Source: Synura sp. LO234KE (lineage: Eukaryota; Sar; Synurophyceae; Synurales; Mallomonadaceae). Taken from it: DNA of 11,750 nt. Each line of letters begins with the position of its first letter. Within the stretch, counting starts at the first letter, position 1. The stretch is taken from NCBI GenBank assembly GCA_015143735.1, contig VKHC01000474.1, positions 1-11,750 of the forward strand, read 5' to 3'. The notes under the pieces are model-generated. The model had not been told where the DNA came from. It did not search any database and worked only from the letters and a program-made list of their open reading frames with translations. Positions 1 to 11,000 of the stretch are shown in pieces. Both the position numbers and the translations under genes were made by a program.

Positions 1-418
1 CTTCACATAAACGAATGCTGTCTGCACAACTCGTCACGGACCCTCGGTTCACTTTCAGAACGGGTACGGCGTCAGGGTCGATGTCCGTGTCCACAGCGTG
101 TATGGCTATTGACACAGTATCCGGAGAGTCTGCTGGTCCATGAGGTCCAGTTCGAATGCTGTTCCGATAACAGGTTCGTAGTACAGCTTGTGCTGGCACG
201 TCATAGCTGCACTCGGACAGGCATGGTAGAGTTAGGGTTAGTGACAAGGGCCTTCGGCAACGAATAGGTAGATCGATAATGAACCTCGTCTCATTCTCCT
301 CGGGTAGCACTTGCCGCTCAAAGGAACCACCAAACATCTTCATATTTCGACTAGCCAGAAAAATACCAGCAGGATAATTGTGTTCCAATGACCCTGACCA
401 GCGCCCAATACCTCCCCG
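1..418 (-). CDS. Partial minus-strand exon of an unrecognised protein
   Basis: On the minus strand the frame stays open from the stop at 430-428 to the left edge, about 140 codons, which is long for chance. The exon probably begins at 418, just after an acceptor (GCTCAG). The in-frame TAG at 430-428 could itself end an acceptor, giving a start at 427 in the same frame. A TACTAAC branch-point sequence lies about 20 bases upstream, so this looks like an internal exon. The product has alternating hydrophobic, beta-strand-like stretches, for example RFIIDLPIRC and PLSLTLTLP near 230-290, and several cysteines. PLSLTLTLP followed by YDVPA faintly recalls the arrestin C-terminal fold, but that is too weak to name it. 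The first exon would lie at higher coordinates. The gene is divergent from the NACHT gene and is truncated by the window edge. Confidence 0.5.
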
Positions 419-561
419 CTGAGCGACCTAGATATTCCCGGTTAGTACTTGGTCATCATTATGCTTATTTGGGACGCGACAGATTGATCTGGGCTCAAAC
501 TTTCTTCTAACTTTTAAGTGGAGCGCCTACTTTGGAGTTTCTCCCGATGTAGAGTCGATTA
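419..561 (-). other. Probable minus-strand intron with TACTAAC branch point
   Basis: Read on the minus strand, TACTAAC is followed by CGGGAATATCTAGGTCGCTCAG and then the open exon. The motif matches the ideal eukaryotic branch point and sits at a normal distance from the AG. The 5' end is unsure. A GTAATC at 562 follows a short frame starting at ATG 627-625, but splicing there gives the wrong phase for the long downstream frame, so the true first exon may be elsewhere between 430 and 720. The stretch has stops in the frames I followed. Confidence 0.4.
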
Positions 562-963
562 CTCTCGGGTCTGGTTAAATACGATGGTCAAGCTTTCTTG
601 AGTCAACATTATCACTGCGTTTGCCATCCAGGACCGCAGCACTTGTTGTAGATGATGATAACCTATAATTAACACCAATAATTACGTCGTCTAGAAAATC
701 GGGTAGAATCGCATGTCTATCTGTAGCCTCCGCCTTATGACGTCCGAGATGTTTACCAAGCTATTTGATATATGTCAACGGTGGGAAAAAACTTCCTGTC
801 AAAGCGAATACTCTTGCGCCGATCATAGAACGCTGCGATTTACGAGCAATCAATTTTCCCGATATAGCCTCTGTAGAATAGCTATCCATGCGAAGACAAC
901 GAAGACTATTCAAAATGATTTGATGTGATCCCGATCAAAAACAAAAAGAAAAAAGTTTTTTGC
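562..963. promoter_or_regulatory. Presumed divergent promoter and 5' leader region
   Basis: This stretch lies between the minus-strand gene and the first ATG of the plus-strand NACHT gene. It contains CCAAT at 675-679 and AT-rich sequence nearby (CTATAATTAA at about 662-671), either of which could be promoter parts but are too short to prove it. The last bases before ATG 964 are A-rich, as in many eukaryotic leaders. A 71-codon frame at 713-928 has no recognisable content and is at most an upstream ORF. No RNA gene or repeat was seen. Confidence 0.25.
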
Positions 964-2016
964 ATGATGGACTATGTAATTTATATGAAGAATCCAGTAA
1001 ACTTAACTGAGTTCAAGTCAAATAAAATGGGTGGCGTGTCCGATAAAATGAGTATTGCATCCGATAAAATGAGTACTGAGTCCCCACTAAATTTACATTA
1101 CGTTGATGCAATCAATAATGCAATATCATCAACGCTTTCGCCTTTTCCTGCTAATGTCACTGCTGGCATGTCAGAGGTGGCCTTTTTGCTGAGATGGTTA
1201 CAACACCGCAAGTTCTCCCTTGCCAACAATACTAATGGTGGTTCTAACGAGATAGAGTGCGTGGTCAAAAGTATTGAAATGCTGTTAAATCAAATGGAAC
1301 AGCTTGCGGGGACCGTATCTAAATACGTAGAGTTTTATGCTTGCCTTCGACTCCTTGTTAATAATGGAGTAATCCTTAGTAGGTTGGTCACTAATGTGCC
1401 CAAAGATTGCTCCAAGGACGTTAGATCGGCGTTGAAAGAACAGTGGCCAGCTTGGGTGAGGAAATCAAATGCACTGTTGAGCCAAATAACAAGGTGTTGG
1501 AAATCTGTTGCGTTGACTCTTCCTGGGGAAGAAACCGTACCCGGAAGTGCGTCCGCACTAATCTTAGAAGTGACAAAGTTTAAGGCGTTGGTAATTACTT
1601 TGACCTTGACGGACAATTGGGACAATGCTAAAGTGGTATTCCTTCCACTTTTGCTCGGTATACCCATGGCAATTTTGAAACACGAGCTATCGCACTATCT
1701 GCCTTGGCTGCAGGACATATTGACTTTAGGTCATACATCTCTCCGGGTGAGATTTATGACTTCTCTGTCGGATTTGTTTATGAAGTTTGATGAACTCGTT
1801 ACGGAGGCTAACGAGAAAGTGGAGAAAGGAGGCGTTACTTTGGAGTGGATCAATAGTATCCCCGTAACGATACAAAAACTCAGCGACAGCATATTTAAAT
1901 ATGGAAATATTCGCTGGGAGATGTCGGGAGCTTACGTATTGACGCTAACTGAGCTTGTTTCATGCTTGTCGCCTGTGGTATACCTCCGTAACAAGTGGCT
2001 GAAGCGTTACGAAAAG
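964..2016 (+). CDS. Exon 1: helical N-terminal region, no known domain
   Basis: The frame is open from 919 after a TGA at 916-918. The first ATG is 964, followed at once by another at 967; an apparent start at 925 is a GTG and unlikely in a eukaryote. The exon gives about 351 residues. Near its beginning is a three-fold heptapeptide repeat of the type S-[ND]-K-M-x-x-x (1018-1080). The rest is rich in leucine, valine and charged residues and looks mostly alpha-helical (for example around FLLRWLQH and CVVKSIEMLLNQMEQL). No catalytic motif was seen. It ends at AAG before GTATAA, and reading on would hit TAA at 2020-2022, so splicing to 2122 is needed for the full protein. Alternatively it is a separate 365-codon gene, which I think less likely because the splice signals and phase fit well. 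Confidence 0.6.
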
Positions 2017-5000
2017 GTATAAAAAATTCTGCATTTACTTCTCAAACACCATGTTAGTCGTGAAATTTTTCGTTCATGATAAGCACTAACTTGTTGCCAA
2101 TACGCCTTTGTGGAAAAACAGGTTAATCAAGTCCTGGAAGTAACTGAAATGCGCGAGTTATTGGCCTCCTCGTCAAAAGCGTTGGATTGTATCCGAAAAG
2201 ATTCTCTGCCAGCAAGTATACCTCCAGTAATGCTTCTACAAGAGAGTGTTGAACTGACTGAGGAGGATATAAACATCTGTATCGCGCTTGAAGACTTGTG
2301 TGCTGGGATGTGGAGTAGGAATAAGAGTTGGAAGTCAATCTACGATTTGCTGCACCAGGGTCGGATGAAGAGTATTGAGGAAGTGCGTAGGAACAACATC
2401 GAAGAAGTACCTGCTGATATGCAGCTGACCAAATTAAGTAATCTGTTGGAAGATATTCGCGCCAAGTGGAACACAGATAAATTGAGGTTATGGCAAGAAT
2501 GGATTCGGCTCATGTGGGACGAGGCTGGGCTGATAGTGAAGGAGGTGAACGGTGATTGTGAGTCAGTGTTGGAAAGTTTGCGCTCTCAGTTCGTGGCAAA
2601 TATGTACAGGCTTAAACAGAAGCCTGCTGATAAGTCGAACTTGATTAAGTCAATTTTAGCCGACGTCGATACAACTTTGAAGTTAGTGAGACATTTTTTG
2701 AGTAGGTTAAAGAGGGCAAGTTGTATTCTGGAACAAGGTACACAAATAGTTGAGGCTTCTCTGTCGCCGCCTGAGCTCGAAAATCTTGCGGACAGATTTT
2801 TTTTGAAGTTGAAATTGGTGAAAGATTGGAAATCACGAAAGGTGGACTTGTTACCTCCCCCTGGGGACAATAATGACACAACGAGGAGTGATGAAAGCAC
2901 AATTTATTTGAACGATAAAATGCAAAGAAGTTTGGAACAGCTGCAGAATGAGGGCTTTGAAAATGCTAACGCAAGGAATGCAGCTGTGCGAATCGTCGGT
3001 GAAATTTTGGATTCCGTCACCTCGATGCGGAGGTGCATATTGGCGATCAAGTTCCTCCTTACTGAGGATGAGATCAGGTCGACCACATGTGACATAGGGA
3101 AGGCACTAGATACTTTTGAGTCGTTCGAAGAAAAAATGATTGAAAAATCAACGGAATTTTGCGAAAATCTTTGCACAGAGGAAATCCAAGATTCGGAGTT
3201 AGTAGAGAAGTTGTATGAGTTTGAGGTTTCACTATTTATAACTCCAGTCGAAGGAGGTAGTGAATCATTCCTCGATTTCGTCAACGGTATTTCACTCGAC
3301 GATTTGATGGTAAACAATCCTCCTGGTGGATATAATAATGGCCTTCGTGCACACTTGAATGTATTGAAGTCCACTCTAACCACTCTGTGCTTGAGATTAA
3401 AATCGAAATCATTTGACCTTGATACTGCTGGAGGGAAGTTGAAAACTGCATTAGAGCTTCATCGAATTTTTTTGTCCAGCCCGGGTAAGGCTGAGGACAC
3501 TTGGAAATCTACGTTGGATACGTGTGCTTCGGAAATATATCAACTGTCGGAGATATTTGAATTCCGTGATCTGGTTTTGATGGATAACGAGGTCGCTAGT
3601 AGGATGGAGGAATCGGAAGAAGCTTTGTCCTTCTCCGCACCAGGTGAAAAATTGCTGGAGCAGCTATCTATTGAATTAAAGGGTAAGGCATCCGACGAGA
3701 TCGAGATGTTGTTTAAGGACACCCTGTCACCTACACAGCTAGAGCTTGAGGAGGACATTGAATCAAATGCACCGGCTGCTGGCACAACGAACTTATCATC
3801 GAAAACGCGCTCTGTGAAAAACCGCCTTATTGGAGCAATATCGAAATCGGAAGATATGCTGTGCTCGATGGGTGGACTGGTCGGAGACTATTTCGAGTCG
3901 AAGCGGGCTGAAAAGGGTCGTTGGCGCGGAACAGAAGTAGCTGCATTGTGCACTCTGCGACTCTCGGAAACTCCATTAAGTGCGAAGCTACTCAGCGATG
4001 TTGCAAAAGCTATATATGACCACAAAATTTTCGGTATCAGGCCTGTAGTGTCCGTATTAAATATGGATATGACAACAATTCGGCGAATGAATCTTGCTTT
4101 CGACAGTTGCGGTGGGTCGGCGAACATTTACACTCAAAAATATGAAACTGATATATATTTAGATCGATATAGTTTCATTGAGGACGAATTTAATTGTCGA
4201 TTAAATATTCTGGATACAACTCGGCAAACTGCTGAACGGGAGAAGGACCCGCAGAGGAAGCAGGAGTGTCTCATTCGATGTCGAACGGAGCACGCGTCAT
4301 TGGTAGAGGCAGGGAAAAACTTATCCAAAATGGCTGAAAAGCATAATCGTCGTGTGCCTTTTTTATCTGGTATTAGTCGACAACTCAGCGACATTGATAA
4401 CAAATTGGACAATGTCCAGCAGAGTATTGATACCATACGCAGCGAAATTAAGCAAATTGTAGGTAGGCCCGCCCTTGAGGTGATTGGAGAGTGGTCAAAG
4501 GAAAATGTTGATCAGGGCTCCGCTTCACTACCACCTGAGGTACACGTGGAGGGCGACGTGTGCGGACCAGGGCCACTAGGCGATTTTAAGCCATTAGGAG
4601 GTGAAAGTCAACTCAATCCATTACTACCCGTATCCGAGGCGTTCAAATCCTTTATGCATGGAACTCAAGTTGTCTTCCTACTTTCCGGATCAGCAGGTTC
4701 CGGTAAAAGCACCGCTAGTAAGAGGTTAAGTCGCTATGTTCTCGGGGAATACTATGAAAGCCGAAAAGCTATTGGAAAGAATGTTGTGTTATTGCCAGTA
4801 TCTTTGCCCAAGTTGAAAGACCCTATATTTAATCTGGTTGAAGAAAGTGTTAAAATGGCTTATGGCTTCTCCCCTATCGAGGCTCAAGCTTTCAAGAATG
4901 CCGTAAGACGAGCCCACAGTGGAATTGAACTAGTATTTTTTCTAGATGCTTACGACGAGCTTGCCCCCAATCACTACGGTAAAAATCTATGGGTTACAAA

Positions 5001-8000
5001 TCGCCTGTGGCAGTATCGGGACGATTCGGCCGAAGACCATGCGAGGCACCCCAAAGTGCTGCTCACATGTAGGTCTGAGATCTTGTCGCAAGAGGCATCC
5101 TTGAATGGATACTTTGAGAGGAGGTATGTCGACTATTTCCTTCCAATCGAGGAAAACAATCCTCTGAGGCAAAACAAGTTAAAAGCACATTCATCCTTTT
5201 CAGAAATGCGATTTGCACCGTTTAAAAGCAAAGAGAAAGAGTACTTGTTCCAGCACATTGCAATTCAATGGCGAGATCAACTCCTGAATATGTCTCAAGT
5301 GGAAGGTGTTTCAACCGTTCGAGAACTTTTAAAATCGGAAATCGACGGATTGCTCACTGTTGTGGGCGAATCCGCTGTTGCAAGTGGGTCTAGTGATGCT
5401 AAAGTCCTAGTGGAGAACTTCGTCCGTTGTTGTAAAATTCAGAAATGCTGCTGCGAGGTTATTACAGTTAATGAGGTTATACAGCTGAAGGAGTCATTCT
5501 CGAGTGCCTTTAATCCTCGATGTAGCGCTGAGTCCAAGAATTTACTGCAATGGCTGTTGTCTCTTGCCTCAGTAGTTTTTGATATAGATGTGGAATCAAT
5601 TTTGTCGGATTGCGCACGTATTCTTGAGAATGACACAGTTTGGCTCCCACATCACTACGTGGACGCGTTTGATAGCATGATGGAGTTAAAAGAGTTGTTG
5701 ACGACACCGCTCATGATGAAGGTAGTAATTGGGACACTTCCCGCGCTTAAGCGAAAATTCCGATCAGAGGATGATAACAAATCGCGCACAGTTAGAAGAA
5801 ACGAAGTATATGCGGCTTTTGTAGAAGAATATTTTTCCCAAGGGATGGATAAGGGCGCGGTAAATCGTGGGGTGGGTTTAAATCATTCCTATTATGAGAG
5901 TGAGAACTTCTGTTTTCGGCTAGCCGAGTACCTTACGCAACGGGGAAAGTCGAAGCTAAAGCGACGCGGGTGCTCGCAAATATTTCAAGAGAAGCAAGAT
6001 GCAGATGCATTCTTCAGCGCCAATCAGATTACAAATGCCGCTCGAAGTGCAGCTCCTGTAATTCTAGATGCTGGATATCTTACTTTTATCCACAAATCGA
6101 TTCAGGAGTATTTTGTCGCCCTTTCTTGCGTAAAATGGATTGATTCATTCGCCGAAAACAGCCCACTGCAATTGTTAGAGTTTGATGTCTCATTGAGCTC
6201 CTCTCCAGCATTTAAATTTGGACAGCGCATTTTAGAAAAAGATCTCGACCAATCACCGTTATCAAAATTTATTCTTGGAGGTGAACATGGAGTGATTGAT
6301 TTTATTGTTGATTTCATTTTGGGAGATAACTCGATTGCATCAAATTTTCAATGCCTACTAAATTTCATGAAGTGTTGTGTTGGCGTAGATACAATGTCAT
6401 TAAACCTAGTGATGATTATGAAGTCTAGGCTGCCGCGACATAGTTATCGAACTCTTCTTCAATTAGCCTGCGTCGCAGGTTCTCTGCAAGTAGTAAATTT
6501 TGTGTTACAATTTCTCGAAAACAAGGTAGAAAATGGAGACGAACTGAGGAATATAATTGACTCTGTTGACGAAGGAAATAAGACTGCGCTCTATCTAGCC
6601 TGTGAAAGCGGCGCTGCGACAATATGCAAATTACTGATAGAGCATCAAGCAAATGTTACAATCGGATCGAGGGTGCCTATGACGCTTGTTTTTTGTACGC
6701 GTAGCGTTGAGATGGACGTCCGTGTCCGAAAGATTGATTATTCTCATGAAACTGGTTCTGTTCGAGTTCCATCAACTGGTGACAGGTACGAGTTTGTGGT
6801 GGGTTATCCGATGATCATTTTCCAAGATAAGAGGTCTTGCTACATGTATGAAGTTGAGGTGAAGATAACGCCAGGGGATTCCGGATGCATTGGATGGTGT
6901 AGTACTTCCGGTGTATATTCATGTTTGACAGACGAGTTGACAATTAACGCCAGCTTTAATTATGGCGAAGATGGATTCAAGTTCAAATGTCCCAACGGCC
7001 AAGAACGAAAAATACAACTTTTAACCAATAATGCGTTTATCTATGGATCGGCACTGGATTTACTTAACAAACGCGTTTATTTCGCCATGAATGGAGATTG
7101 GAATGAATTGGACTTCGACACAAGTACGGAGTTATTCAAAAATATGGACGAAAAAGGGATTAGCTTGTTTCCTGCATTACAATGTTCCACAACAGGCGCT
7201 GAGATTCAATTAAATTTTGGCCAAAAGAAGTTTGAGGTTCCATTTGTACCTCCTAAGAAAGACGGACTGAGTGACTTTACCGTGTTCCCCATCAGTAAGG
7301 CGAGCGCTGGACTTTCTCCAATTTTAAAGGCAGCTCTAGTAAAGGATCTCCATATTTTCAAAACCATATTGGAGCGAGAATCCGACCGGCCGATTATTGC
7401 TCATGCAGATTATGTTACTGGGGACTCAATTCTTCACGTCATAATTGATGCTTACTCTGAAAATATGTCTGAGGAATGGTTTGGCTATGTACGACATTGT
7501 CTGAAAAAAGGAGGAAGGACGATAGCTAACTGGAAGAATTATAAGGGTCAGACCGCTCTCATGAGGTGTTGTGAAAGAGGAGACCTCGGGCAGTGCTTTG
7601 GGTTATTGCTACAATATGGGGCGGATAAAATGGCGGTTGATAACCATGGTAGAAATGCTCTGGACTATGCTAAAGAAAATAGAAGAAGGAGTTGCGAGGA
7701 GGCTTTTCTTAGAGATGATCAAATTCTAGTGATAGGACTGAGGGAAAAAATTGATGTAGGTGACACGATGAGGTTGAAGTTGTGGCCTTTCCCGTATTAT
7801 TTGTGTTTTCGGAACGAGATTAGTCCCATTATGCATTAATTCATGATTTCTTTCCTGCTTTGACTATAGGCTGACGAGTACGGTTTTGTTCATGTCTGTG
7901 CCTTCGGAAACTTGCCGCTATGCCTGGCATTGCTGAAAGAGTTTGTCGTAGTTGATGCACGTGACAAGGTAAATATCCTTTTTCAATGCTGTATCAATTA

Positions 8001-11000
8001 TTCCCAATTGAATTTGTGTGTAGATATCTCTTTCTGAATTTCCATGCCTCTACTATTGTTTAGGATGACAATACAGGTTTAATTGCTGCCTCGTCCCATG
8101 GTCATACGAATGTCGTCGAGCTGTTGCTCAGGAATGGCGCATCGTACAATTTAAGAAATAAGGTTTGTGTCAGAGTTACCAATTCTAATAAATCTAACGC
8201 ACATAGTCGTCGTGCTTTTACTTCATTTAGAATTTTGAATGATTTATGGGTGGGAATTGCGAACATTCATTACATTTTACCTGCAGAAGTATGTAAAAAT
8301 AAGAAGTGTAGCTGAGAATATCAATCAGGACACGTGGGATTCTAAGTGTTTTTTTTTTTTTTTTGAAATAATCAATCAGTAACAGTTGAATTGCAGTTAT
8401 CAATCAAGGCGTGCTTAGTCCTTAAGTACACGATTTGCGTCAATGAGTAAATGACGAGATCACTACTGAGATTTTTCATTCATTAAGCTTATTTGAGAAA
8501 TCATGCGGAGCAGTACTTTGAACGGCCATAGTACCTGAGCTAACAACAAAATAATTAGTGTTATCATGTTTTCTGCCCGACGATATGTTGAAATCGTATA
8601 ATTACCTGTGTTCAATCTTCCATCAGTACATGTTGATCGCAGTGTGTACATACTCTATTTAGAGAGCCCGAAAAGGGGACGAGTCAAATATTGATGAGAT
8701 GCATAGCCAATTTCCGTTCTTCGGAGTTTACAGCGACAATAGAATTAAATCTGGATTCGAATTAAGCCGATATTGAATGTTCCTACGTTTTATACTGAAT
8801 AAATGCTATCAATCGATTAAAACTCTGTTATTGAAGCTCTAAAATCGTTCCTGGTTGAATTGCTAACGATCCATGAAGTCTTAGCAATATGGTGTTATAA
8901 ACACTGTTTCACCTTCATTGCTTACCTTTTATTCTTCCTTTTGTATACTTTTGAGTCAGGACGGAGATACGGCTTTAATGGTTGCGTCTAGCAAGAGCCA
9001 CTACGAGATTGTTGTGATGCTAGTTGAGAAAGGCGCTGACTGTCATGTTCGAAACAAGGTTTGTGTATGTTTGAGATTATATTTCACTTTACATTTAACA
9101 CAGTCGATTATAGTTGACATTCGTTGTATTCTGTTGTTCATGATTACTGCCGGGTGCAAAAAATACATTAATCGTTCGTAAAATTCATTCACTTGTATAT
9201 ACGTTGCTAGTGAATTATATATATCCACTACATAAAGAACATGTATAATTTTATTTGAGTATATATAATGGGTATGTTATCAAAGTAGCTGCGTCCTAGC
9301 AACCTTCACATTTCTGTTAAGTACTTTCTAGCAACCTTAACATTAAGTTATAATATGTTAGTTGTTGTTTTTAAGTCTAAATTTTATAGCATACAACCCC
9401 CCTCTAACTGATTGAACTGCGCCTACGTGTGTTTACTCTCGCATTTCTCGTGTCAAAATGATATGGATATAATATAAATATAAGCCTGACATAAAATACC
9501 CTGAGTTGAAGTCGCAATATTAATTTAGTTTGATGAACTTTGCAGGAAAAGAAAGCTGCGTTTTCCTGCGCTTACTAGTTATATTTCACTTAGCCTCTGG
9601 AAGTTGAACAGAGTCGAATCGACTTGTAGTATACAGATGACATTCGTCAAAAGTATATTAACATGCAGTAAACTTAATGTATTAGGCAATATTTTACTTG
9701 CAAAGCTTTTGAGCTCAATTGGACATATTATTTGTTTTACACTTTATCCTAATTTCTTTCCAATAAATATTTTACTTGCATGTAGGTTGCTAGTGAATAA
9801 AATTTATCCATTATTTAGTAAGATGTGTTTTGTGGTGAACTAGAGTGGGACTGTTTTCAAAGCAGCTGCGTTCTAGCAATCTTCACATTTGCCATCAAAT
9901 TCCTCTGATGCGATTTTGAACTCCATATGTGAAGAATTTCGTCGACTCTGCATAGTGTTCTTCTGCGTAGCGTAACTTTCGTTTTTGCGTTTCACCCGAT
10001 CCCCTGTTCTATGCATGATGATAAGATATGTTAATTGACCTATGTGTTGATAGGTAGCCGCAACAGCTTTTAAATACTAAACTTTATATCATGCCCAATT
10101 GTGCAGCGCCTACATATGTTTTACTCTCCTAACGTCAAGCGCCCTGTCGACGAAATGATATGAAATGCTATAAGCTTATCGTCTTTGGCCTATCTTCGTG
10201 AGAGACGCAATAATAATTTATATTATTGAACTTTACAGAAAAAGAAAACTGCGCTTTCCTGTGCCAGTCTTGATACTATCACGAAGTTTCTCATACAAAG
10301 GGGAGCTATGCCACCAACGGAGCGTCCAAGTGACTACCAATTCGTTGAATCCATCAAACGTGGTGCCTTTCCACTGTTGCTCAAATATTTAGCTGACCAC
10401 GACGGCCTCTTCGATGTTAGGGGCGATGTGAGTACTTAGATGAAACCTACGCATTTATAGTTAAGTATGATTTGGTAGGTTATAAGTTACTTTGTGAGGA
10501 CAGTTTTTTTGGGGTAATGCATATATGTAATAGTATTTCAAACATATGTAAGGCGAATATTTGCGGTTTTTAGTAGCCACGCTTAGGAACTTTTTTCAAT
10601 GTTGCAAATTTTCATGATGTGGTTAGGATGAAGAAACCGTACTAATGATGGCACTAGAACACTGCGGAGATTACGGGAACGAGCTGCTAAAACTAGACGC
10701 CAATAATGTTAACCTCACGGACACTGTAAGTGGTTGGGGGATCTCGTCCGATGGAAACGCTGGCTAAAATTTGATTAAAGAAGTTGCTGGGTAATAGGCA
10801 ATAGAATGGTTAATGAAGTGAATTATTCTTCCGTGATTTATGAAAATAGTTACCTTAGGCGATTGCGTTGATGTTCTGACTCGAATTATAGCGTGGTCGC
10901 ACTGCTCTCCATTATGCGGCGTTAAACAAACGAAGTAAATCGGTCAAAGCTTTGCTGGATGCCCATGCAGAAATAAATATCAAGGACAACGTAAGTTTTA

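Larger units (their letters stand above)
9059..10238 (+). other. Intron 5 (1,180 bases) with internal duplication
   Basis: It runs from GTTTGTGTATG to ACTTTACAG. Much of it consists of two diverged copies of the same sequence (9191-9600 and 9774 into exon 6), with a unique piece of about 170 bases between. It contains a broken copy of the start of exon 6 at 9546. The 15-base direct repeat AATATTTTACTTGCA occurs at 9688-9702 and 9766-9780. Confidence 0.75.

Noticed and set aside
559-627. Minus-strand frame from ATG 627-625 as exon 1 of the left gene
   Set aside because: Its only nearby donor (GTAATC at 562) gives a phase that leads to an early stop in the downstream exon, so I could not connect it to the long frame.
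925-927. A start for exon 1 at 925
   Set aside because: The codon there is GTG. The first in-frame ATG is 964, a more likely eukaryotic start.
713-928. A 71-codon plus-strand frame
   Set aside because: It has no recognisable sequence character and lies in the presumed leader just before the NACHT gene. At most it is an upstream ORF.
1335-6652. Many minus-strand frames of 60-160 codons within exons 1 and 2
   Set aside because: They are antisense shadows of the long coding exons, with no recognisable protein features.
2110-7839. A stand-alone gene from 2110 to 7839
   Set aside because: It would start at GTG, inside an intron with a good branch point and acceptor, and its last 28 codons lose ankyrin character after the donor at 7756. 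The ankyrin frame resumes in phase at 7870.
8124-8315. Separate small ORFs at 8124-8315, 8918-9181 and 10952-11143
   Set aside because: Each is part of a real 99-base ankyrin exon plus unspliced intron sequence; they are not separate genes.
9604-9843. A 79-codon frame inside intron 5
   Set aside because: It is AT-rich sequence between and within the duplicated segments, with no known motif and no ATG at its first codon.
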